Below, piece after piece: positions 8,341 through 13,583 of a stretch of 13,583 bases of DNA; position 1 is the first letter of the stretch, and each line of letters opens with the position of its first letter. The notes beneath the pieces are model-generated. The model was not told where the DNA came from, did not search any database, and was given only the letters and a program-made list of their open reading frames with translations. Source of the stretch: Glomus cerebriforme (Eukaryota; Glomeromycota; Glomeromycetes; Glomerales; Glomeraceae); NCBI GenBank assembly GCA_003550305.1, contig QKYT01000824.1:1-13583 (forward strand), read 5' to 3'. A program made the position numbers and the translations under genes.

Positions 8341-8486
8341 TAGTCGTCCTAATATAATCACACCCCAAAAAAAGTGAGATTTAAAAAAACCTAAATGATG
8401 GTTATTACAGTAGTAACTTGACCAAGCTCCCAAGCATAAATGCGCTTATGTGCTTATAAGGGGCGTGACTAAACAGGGGGTGACTA
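8341..8486. mobile_element. Possible small inverted-repeat element with TAGTC...TCAC(A/G)CCCC ends
   Basis: The left end (8341-8366) reads TAGTC, 12 bases, TCACACCCC. The right end (8460-8486), reverse-complemented, reads TAGTC, 13 bases, TCACGCCCC. The spacing and order match, which suggests degenerate terminal inverted repeats of about 26 bp on a non-coding element of about 146 bp. The right end also holds a direct repeat, GGGGCGTGACTAAA then GGGGGTGACTATA. No target-site duplication could be found and the exact ends are uncertain, so this may equally be an unrelated GC-rich repeat. Confidence 0.35.
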
Positions 8487-8702
8487 TAGAGGGGAAACGA
8501 TTGTATTTATTTTTATTTTCTACGTCGGCACTTTCAAAGTTCAAAAAATTTTCCATTTAATATATTAGTTTGATTTTATTTTAGAATCTTAAATTTCAAT
8601 TTGTGCTTCAGCAATTAAATTACATCTATCGTAAAATAAATCCTTTATTAAATATAATATGAAGAAACAGAAAAAAAAAACGAAACTTGCAATTTTCATT
8701 TG

Positions 8703-8706
8703 ATCC
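8703..8706. repeat. Target-site duplication ATCC, left copy
   Basis: ATCC sits directly before the TGTTGTAG terminus at 8707 and recurs directly after the opposite terminus (9520-9523). Confidence 0.7.
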
Positions 8707-9519
8707 TGTTGTAGCCCAAATGTGATTTTGTTCCGAACATGATTTGGGATATTCCCAAATCGAAATTTTGATTTCGTACTTCCCAAATNGGAATTATCGA
8801 TTTGGAATATGCATGACCGAAATGTAATTGTATCCCATACCCAACTTGGGATATCCCAAATTAGATCTGGAGTTTGGTATACCCAATGTCCTAAATTCAA
8901 CCATATTCCAAATCCATCTGAGTAAATTTGGGACAAGTTCAGGTTTGGAACATGTAATGCCAAACCTGACTNTAATCTAGATGGATTTGGGATATGATTA
9001 GATTTGGGTATCATATGTCCTAAACCTGACCATGATCCAAATTTACCTAGATGGATTTGGGATATTTTGGAATATAGTCAAGTTTGAGTATCCTATACCC
9101 CAAACTTGATTATGAATATTAAGTATTTCAATTAACATACTAGACATGCTCCAAATATGACCATGTTTTTAATTTCTGGAATATGGTCAGGTTTGGGATA
9201 CATGATACTATGTCCCAAACTAACATATAAATATTTGGAACATGGTCAGGTTTGGGGTATTATGTCCAGAACTTGACCATGATTCAAACCTGCCTATGTT
9301 AATTTGAAACATAGTTGAGTTTAGAGTATCAGATGTGCCAAACTTGAACATATCCCAGATCTAATTTGGAATATCCCAAGTTGGACTTGGAACATGATTT
9401 CAATTTCGGACATGAGGTATCCCAAATCGATAATTCTGATTTGGGAAGTACGAAATCAAATTTTGATTTGGGAATATCCCAAATCATGTTCGGAACAAAA
9501 TCACGTTTGGGCTACAACA
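8707..9519. mobile_element. 813-bp non-autonomous DNA transposon / foldback element with about 165-bp terminal inverted repeats
   Basis: The element begins TGTTGTAGCCCAAA and ends with the inverse, TTTGGGCTACAACA. The arms 8707-8870 and 9355-9519 are inverted copies differing by a modest number of substitutions and small indels, and weaker matching continues inward. The middle (about 8880-9350) is made of many short inverted and direct copies of units such as TTTGGGATA, GGTCAGGTTTGGG and CCAAACCTGACCATG, so the whole sequence can fold repeatedly. It encodes no transposase; open frames crossing it (minus about 9014-8589, plus about 9394-9600) are repeat translations. The flanks carry a perfect 4-bp duplication, ATCC. 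Termini of the TGTNR type with a 4-bp duplication resemble the Ginger superfamily as described in the literature, while Sola and Academ elements can also duplicate 4 bp; this assignment is an inference. Two ambiguous bases (8789, 8972) fall in it, as expected for a multicopy sequence. Confidence 0.88.
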
Positions 9520-9523
9520 ATCC
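9520..9523. repeat. Target-site duplication ATCC, right copy
   Basis: ATCC immediately follows the CTACAACA terminus and matches 8703-8706. Confidence 0.7.
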
Positions 9524-9881
9524 ACATTCTTAAAGATTTATTTATTACGATATCATTAAGTATCATAACGCGTTTATTTTTTTTTTTGAAAAAAAAATAA
9601 GTTGTGGGTAATGCATGAATATAAAACTTTAGTGAATTTAGTTGATCCAAACTCTCTTTAATATTATGTTTACTATTTTCTTTACGTTTTTCTATGCTGC
9701 TTTATAAGCTCTTATCAATACTTTTTTTTGTTATCCATGCATCAACAATCACATCGAAATATTTAATGAATTAATTTTTATTTTTGAACGCTATAAAAAA
9801 AAATTTTTTTTTCACATAAGTTCAAAGAACAAGATCATAATTGGCATAATGTAGTTGGGCGTTAATGATAGTCGCACCTGA
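9524..9881. other. AT-rich interval between the large element and the Walker-B-like fragment
   Basis: A 21-codon open stretch at 9599-9658 reads KLWVMHEYKTLVNLVDPNSL before TAA/9659. The same frame stays open for 34 more codons of T-rich sequence. It could be an exon of the decayed gene that follows, but no domain is recognised. Confidence 0.2.
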
Positions 9882-9965
9882 ACAAAAATCAGTAAATACA
9901 CGGAGGATACTTTATATTTGTTTGTCGATGAAATACAAGCTATCTATGGCAAACGTCAAAATATG
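9882..9965 (+). pseudogene. Exon-like fragment of a possible P-loop NTPase (Walker-B-like motif)
   Basis: After a TGA at 9879, one frame runs 28 codons and contains YTEDTLYLFVDEIQAIYGKR followed by QNM. Four hydrophobic residues followed by DE (LYLFVDE) fit a Walker B motif, and D-E-x-Q-x-x-Y-G recalls the P-loop ATPase domains of fungal crinkler-like and STAND-type proteins; I cannot confirm the family by eye. Directly after, ATG|GTAAGA is a strong match to a splice donor, so the exon would end at 9965. Candidate acceptors lie at ATTAG (10291-10295; the next frame reads SVNIFIIVGQILKFDPI) or TTATTATTGTAG (10309-10320). No matching Walker A motif was found upstream, so this is either one exon of a broken gene or a relic. 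Confidence 0.35.
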
Positions 9966-9970
9966 GTAAG

Positions 9971-9974
9971 ACTA
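9971..9974. repeat. Target-site duplication ACTA, left copy
   Basis: ACTA directly precedes the TGTTGTAG terminus at 9975 and recurs at 10143-10146. Confidence 0.7.
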
Positions 9975-10142
9975 TGTTGTAGCCCAAACACTACCATGTC
10001 CCAAGTCAAACTTGGGAAAATCTTATATCCGAAACTTGACCATGTCCCAAACTAACCCTGTCTCAGATGGTAGTTTGAGACGTCTTAAACATTTAAAATT
10101 TACTAATTTTGTTTGGTATATGGTTACGTTTGGGCTACAACA
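9975..10142. mobile_element. 168-bp MITE-like element of the same TGTTGTAG family
   Basis: The ends TGTTGTAGCCCAAAC and GTTTGGGCTACAACA are perfect 15-bp inverted repeats. Weaker pairing continues for about 20 bp (shared CCAT and CCAA blocks at the same spacing). Inside are further dyads: CCCAAGT/ACTTGGG with a 3-nt loop (about 10000-10016), and GTCCCAAACTA/TAGTTTGAGAC with one mismatch. It has no coding capacity. The perfect ACTA duplication on both sides shows a genuine insertion and fixes the ends. Its terminal 14 bases equal those of the 813-bp element 455 bp away, but the interiors differ except for the shared CCCAAAC/CTTGGGA-type units. It lies 9 bp after the putative splice donor at 9966, so it may have inserted in an intron. 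Confidence 0.9.
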
Positions 10143-10146
10143 ACTA
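10143..10146. repeat. Target-site duplication ACTA, right copy
   Basis: ACTA directly follows the CTACAACA terminus and matches 9971-9974. Confidence 0.7.
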
Positions 10147-10480
10147 TAACCTTATTGTTATCGAAACTTAATATAAATTTATACGCCATTTATTCTGTGA
10201 TTTCTGTCATACATCTTGATCAAATTCTTAAATCAAAAATAAAATAAATTTATTTGTTTTTTCATCACGTCATTTTATTTGTGTAAGATCATTAGTCCGT
10301 AAATATTTTTATTATTGTAGGTCAAATTTTAAAGTTTGATCCAATCTTAATAATTTTAATTAAAATATACTAAGCTATAAATGGTAGCTACGATTTTTAG
10401 ATATCATGATTCATTTTCTAATTTATTTGTTTTCGATAATACTATTTTTCAATTTTTGATTCTTTTTTATTGATTTTTTA
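10147..10480. other. Putative intron and short exon-like segment
   Basis: T-rich sequence with two good acceptor-like ends, TTATTATTGTAG (to 10320) and TTATTGATTTTTTAG (to 10480). Between them a frame reads GQILKFDPI before stops. If the donor at 9966 is real, the intron would be about 330-355 bp, of which 172 bp are the small element and its duplicated target. Confidence 0.25.
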
Positions 10481-10848
10481 GGTCAGAATGAATCTGAACG
10501 AAAAGAACGTTAAACTCTGGAAAAATTTACTAATGATCTTTAAAATGTTTCTTTTGGCATACGAACTGTCAACGCATTAGAAATTAAAGGTTTCATAATT
10601 ACGAAGAACATGTTTTTCGTCACATAAATAGAATTATTCTAGAAGTATATTGTAAATTTTAAGACTATCAATTTCCAACAATCTGAAAACCTGAAAAGTT
10701 CCTGACAAAATTATCTGTAATGAAGCTGTATTTAAAAGTATTCATGCGTGCTGTTAATTTTGATGCTGAAAAAAAATTTTGGAGAGGGGAAAGTATGAAT
10801 AGAAAACCATTTTTTATGATTTCAAGTTTTGAAACTCGATTTAACTGA
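10481..10848 (+). pseudogene. Decayed protein-coding fragment, family unknown
   Basis: Just after a polypyrimidine-AG (ending 10480), a frame reads GQNESERKER, stop, TLEKFTNDL, stop, NVSFGIRTVNALEIKG. At about 10588-10600 the sense-looking frame shifts by one and continues HNYEEHVFRHINRIILEVYC, stop, stop, KPEKFLTKLSVMKLYLKVFM, RAVNFDAEKKFWRGESMNRK, ending TGA/10846-10848. The stop density is below that expected for such AT content, and the joined frames keep mixed codons, which favours an old coding region. The last part alone (ATG 10720 to 10848, 42 residues) is open. I recognise no domain. It may belong with the fragment at 9882-9965 as one multi-exon gene, but that link rests only on strand, spacing and splice-like signals. 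Confidence 0.3.
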
Positions 10849-11214
10849 TTTGTATTTCAATCCGATCCTTCTTTTTCTTTTCAGAAAGGTTTGAAACAAA
10901 TTGTTAAATTAATACGATTTACTGTAATCTACTAGTGATCGGATTTAGTCTATAGTTAGAATCTTGTATTATCTATGTACTCAAATACTTACCTGTTACG
11001 GCTGACACATGATTTAATAAAAACATTTTATTACAGGAGTCAGGAATGCTTATTTGTATATCGCGGATATCCGATCCGAATAAAATAATATAAATATTCA
11101 CATTTAAATAATATATTTACTACATGAAATTGAAATTTATTTTTTAATTTAAAATATTAATACGAACAAGAGCATTTTCTTGAATGCTTTGTGTATTTAA
11201 TTTCCCAACCTTAA
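10849..11214. other. AT-rich interval with two splice-acceptor-like sites and a 10-bp palindrome
   Basis: CTTTTTCTTTTCAG (ending at about 10884) precedes a short open stretch, KGLKQIVKLIRFTVIY. TTTTATTACAG (about 11027-11037) precedes ESGMLICISRISDPNKII. Both could be relic exons. CGGATATCCG at 11064-11073 is a perfect palindrome, and a related TCGGATATCGG word occurs at 11551. Confidence 0.25.
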
Positions 11215-11640
11215 ACAATTTTATTATTATACTGTATACAAAAGCAAAAGGTTGAAATTTATTGCATTTGTAATGAATGTATACTGTGTCATTGTCCTTC
11301 AAAAGAAGGCATTTTTTATGATAAAATATTTATTAAAAAAATTATCCAACAGACTATAGCGATGACTATCGAGAGCGATTTGCATAGAAAATTGACGAAA
11401 TTTAATAAATTTAATGCAATATCAACTATCTTTTTAGTAATATAACAACAAAATGAAGGCTTAAACTCTCGTAAACGAATAATGTTAAAGGAATTTAAAT
11501 AATTTAGCGGATATGTATAACAACAAGTTATGTAATTTGCTTTCGTAAGGTCGGATATCGGGAACAATATACCATATCTGATAAATAAGGCGACATTTAT
11601 AAGAAAAAAAGTTTTTCCTAAAAAAAGAAAAAAAAAATTC
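11215..11640 (+). pseudogene. Possible decayed gene with a Cys-rich motif
   Basis: One plus-strand frame is open for 76 codons (11215-11442) and contains five cysteines in eleven residues (CICNECILCHC), then PSKEGIFYDKIFIKK and TIAMTIESDLHRKLTKFNKF before TAA/11443. The same frame then continues with few stops (TAA at 11500, 11518 and 11533) through QQNEGLNSRKRIMLKEFK and FAFVRSDIGNNIPYL. Such a cysteine cluster is improbable in AT-rich random sequence and resembles a metal-binding knuckle, but the spacing fits no family I can name. There is no ATG at the beginning, so it would be an internal exon or a truncated relic. An 83-codon open frame on the opposite strand (11567-11316) appears to be its mirror image; which strand was coding is not settled. 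Confidence 0.3.
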
Positions 11641-12141
11641 TGGGTTGTCGGATCAATACGGAATATCTCTTGATAGAAAACCTATTTTTTAATTTTGTGT
11701 CGCCTAATTATAGCTTTTTGGTATATGGAATATTATCACTGAATCATTTTTATTAAAGACGTAACATTTATTTTTTTATAGTATCGCCGAATATTGAATT
11801 CTTTCTATATCAGAAGAAAAATTAAGTTTATCTATGACAAATATCTTCCATCTTGTTTGATAAAAACATTTATTTATATTAACTTTAAGTTTAAATTTTT
11901 TTTTGGTATAATAACGTAGAATTCTTTCTTTCTTTGCGCATTCCACTTTCGTTTTGTTTATTTTTTTTTTTTTTGTGTTATACAAATCTGCAGTGTTTAT
12001 AAAATAACGATCACAAATTTAGCCCCAAATATTAGAATACGCGTTATCTTTTGAAAATTTATTTATCATTATACGGAATTGCACAATATCTAGGGTATAT
12101 GTAAATTTATATTATATAGTTTCTTATAAATAACCACTCCA
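11641..12141. other. AT-rich non-coding stretch
   Basis: No gene is supported. A Lys-rich 69-codon frame on the minus strand (11985-11776) is dominated by A-run codons and is not convincing. AGGCGACA at 11588-11595 and TGTCGCCT at 11698-11705 form an 8-bp inverted pair spanning 118 bp across the left edge. A TATA-rich segment (about 12108-12131) lies just before the ORF at 12142. Confidence 0.35.
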
Positions 12142-12348
12142 ATGAATCATTTTTTTCACTTTATGAGTTTTTATCTCAACATATTTATGAAAATGTCGTC
12201 AAGTAACTTTGTTTATTCTATAAATTTTAATCGTATACGTCATCGAAGAAATAGAAGAATTCAACGTCAAAGACGTAGAAATATTACAAGAATGTATACA
12301 AACGATCAATTTGTGAATCAAATGCTTAATGGATCTTTTTTCTATTAA
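12142..12348 (+). CDS. Small Arg-rich ORF, unknown function
   Basis: It encodes 68 residues from ATG/12142 to TAA/12346-12348. The first 18 residues are aromatic and hydrophobic (MNHFFHFMSFYLNIFMKM). The middle, NRIRHRRNRRIQRQRRRNIT, has a dense basic cluster, and the tail is RMYTNDQFVNQMLNGSFFY. Arginine is encoded by a mixture of CGT (4), CGA (1) and AGA (6), which is not what a simple A/G repeat would give and mildly supports real coding. The cluster could act as a nuclear-localisation or nucleic-acid-binding segment, but no known domain is seen. ATGs at 12190 and 12193 offer alternative starts that would drop the hydrophobic head. A TATA-like TATATTATATAG and TATAAATA lie 15-35 bp upstream. 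The ORF stands alone and could still be chance. Confidence 0.3.
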   Translation: MNHFFHFMSFYLNIFMKMSSSNFVYSINFNRIRHRRNRRIQRQRRRNITRMYTNDQFVNQMLNGSFFY

Positions 12349-12958
12349 TTTAATCTTTTACTATTAAATTAAGTATTTCTGTTGGTTTTTTTATTATTAT
12401 CGTTTATTTAATATTAATTATTGTTTTTTTCTTTCTTTAAGTTTGATCATTAGCCTGAAGTGGAGAATTGGAATTGCGCGGGTTAATTTTTAGTAGAGTC
12501 TATGTTTTTTAATTTTAAGAAAAGACAATAAGATTTTAAAAGATACTGCTTATATTGCATTAATTATTAAAATTAGTACCTTCAAATTATGTTTTATATG
12601 TTTTATGATGTTTTCTTTTTATTATTATTTATCTATCATATGAATTTGAAAATTTTTAACATTTTAAATTTTAGATTTTGTTAAGAAATATTAAGTTTGG
12701 CCGATACATTTTTTATGAAATAAATAAATAAATCCTTCATTTTTAAGTATTTTATATTCGGTTTCCGGTGATAAATCTGATATTTAATGACAATCTTATT
12801 TTTTCGTACAATATATATAGAATTTTCTTTAAAAGTTAAGACTTATATTTAAATTTTTTCTTAAAAAGAATTTAAGCGCAATAATTATTTCAGTAAATAA
12901 CATTATAGTTAAGACATTCTATTGAATAGAAATATACGGGATCTAACATTGATATTAG
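12349..12958. other. AT-rich non-coding stretch
   Basis: No gene, repeat or structured element is supported. There is one slightly GC-richer spot (about 12455-12485, GAATTGCGCGGG). Confidence 0.4.
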
Positions 12959-13021
12959 GATCGCATTAGTGGTATTTTTTCCATTGTTGCAGTATTATTC
13001 TTAATTAACAAATGATACTTT

Positions 13022-13534
13022 TATTTGCTTTATGAATTTCTTCCTGAGCTTAGTATCCTCCACGGGTATAACTTCAGAAATTATGAAGGATAGAAAAAAT
13101 GGTTGTTAAAAATCACTACTGAAAGCTATTTTATAACCACAAGTAGATACATAGTAAAAGACCCCAAGTAATCAATAGTCAACACACGAAATAAGTAGCT
13201 TCATTTATCCTCCGTTAAGCCATCGAGTCCAGCGAAGACCAAAAGATTTGTTTCCTCGCTCATCAAACATAGACTACAGAAAGCAATGCTTTTTGATGCT
13301 TGGAATCATGTCCCTCAGGCAACACCGATTAAACCTACCCATAGAGCCTCAAGGGCTCAGAGTAAGTTGCACACCCACNCCAACTTGGGCATGACTATGC
13401 GAGAACTTATCTCCCATNCCACACTGTTGACTGCATAGAGTCATCACTTATACATACCTTTCAGAGTTTTTGTTCATTCGGGAATTTCCTTTGATATGTT
13501 AACTGTTAAGTTCTATGAAGACAAGGCCAGTTAG
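13022..13534 (+). pseudogene. Interrupted reading frame in a GC-richer block at the window's end; family unknown
   Basis: One plus-strand frame can be followed from about 13022 to TAG/13532, with internal stops at 13091, 13169, 13196 and 13436. The best part, 13199-13435, is open for 79 codons and contains KPSSPAKTKRFVSSLIKHRL, MLFDAWNHVPQATPIKPTHR and NLGMTMRELISH (Met at 13286). After TAG/13436 it goes on SHHLYIPFRVFVHSGISFDM. From about 13190 the base composition rises to near 45% GC, unlike the rest of the window, and two ambiguous bases (13379, 13418) fall here. I do not recognise the protein. The minus strand also has shorter sense-like pieces (MFDERGNKSFGLRWTRWLNG at about 13265-13206; SEVIPVEDTKLRKKFIKQIK at about 13080-13020), so the strand is uncertain. 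It probably belongs to a repeated element or gene continuing past 13583. Confidence 0.3.
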
Positions 13535-13583
13535 CTTACTATGTGAATTCATCATGCAACCAATATTCAAATACTTACAACAT

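Noticed and set aside
8589..9014. Minus-strand open frame of 141 codons
   Set aside because: It runs from the flank into the left arm and interior of the inverted-repeat element, crosses two ambiguous bases, and its peptide merely repeats translations of the TTTGGGATA unit.
9394..9600. Plus-strand open frame of 68 codons
   Set aside because: It lies in the right arm of the same element and ends in a poly-A/T flank; it is the inverted counterpart of the frame above.
8707..10142. Solo LTRs as an explanation for TG...CA ends with short target duplications
   Set aside because: The ends are inverted over 15 to about 165 bp and the interior is palindromic, which is typical of TIR or foldback elements and not of LTRs.
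11776..11985. Lys-rich minus-strand open frame of 69 codons
   Set aside because: Its composition is driven by A-runs (Lys and Asn codons), with no domain or supporting context.
13022..13534. Alternative genetic code (TAA/TAG read as Gln) or RIP-like C-to-T damage to explain in-frame stops
   Set aside because: Every stop codon is always one C-to-T step from Gln or Arg, so this pattern is uninformative without an intact homologue. The standard code fits the kinase frames.
1..13583. CRISPR arrays, rRNA, tRNA, bacterial operons or ribosome-binding sites
   Set aside because: No regularly spaced repeats, no tRNA cloverleaf or rRNA signature was seen, and the content is eukaryotic.

Overview
The window looks like a gene-poor, repeat-rich stretch of nuclear DNA from an arbuscular mycorrhizal fungus, most likely Rhizophagus or a close relative. 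The evidence is a very AT-rich background (roughly a quarter GC by eye) with long A/T runs, plus remains of three separate kinases of the greatly expanded Glomeromycotina tyrosine-kinase-like family. These carry its usual signatures (LEWIPYDRF, NIEYIAK, WMEGPRWIW, KRLDNSQNIS, ICQGFRPRFNIKVPQLI, CWDNDPDKRPTA). The genus is an inference from family resemblance; no marker gene is present.

Layout. 1-305 (+) is the C-terminal end of a kinase gene that starts before the window. 648-1076 (-) is a kinase N-lobe fragment with one in-frame TGA, cut off after the N-lobe. 1077-5350 has no gene I can defend. It holds poly-A/T tracts, a GC-rich hairpin, two diverged direct copies of a roughly 100-bp repeat, a small tandem repeat, a GC-rich patch and a weakly ORF-like patch (3421-4150). 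5478-6632 (-) is a nearly full-length kinase pseudogene with several frameshifts and stops. 6640-8340 is mostly featureless but contains a strong palindrome.

Mobile DNA lies at 8.3-10.15 kb: a possible small G/C-ended element (8341-8486) and two clear terminal-inverted-repeat elements of one family (8707-9519 and 9975-10142). Both begin TGTTGTAGCCCAAA, end in its reverse complement, and have perfect 4-bp target-site duplications (ATCC and ACTA). The larger one is built almost entirely of nested inverted copies of a TTTGGGATA-type unit and carries no transposase.

9.88-11.64 kb holds pieces of plus-strand reading frame that look like a decayed, intron-containing gene. One piece has a Walker-B-like LYLFVDEIQ and is followed by a good splice donor; the small element lies just inside the putative intron. 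12142-12348 (+) is a small Arg-rich ORF of unknown function. The last 350 bp are markedly richer in GC, contain two ambiguous bases, and probably belong to a multicopy element or gene running past the window edge.

No operon, CRISPR array, rRNA or tRNA gene was seen, and nothing indicates a coordinated multi-gene system. The most distinctive content is the TGTTGTAG element family. The rest is decaying kinase genes and repeats.
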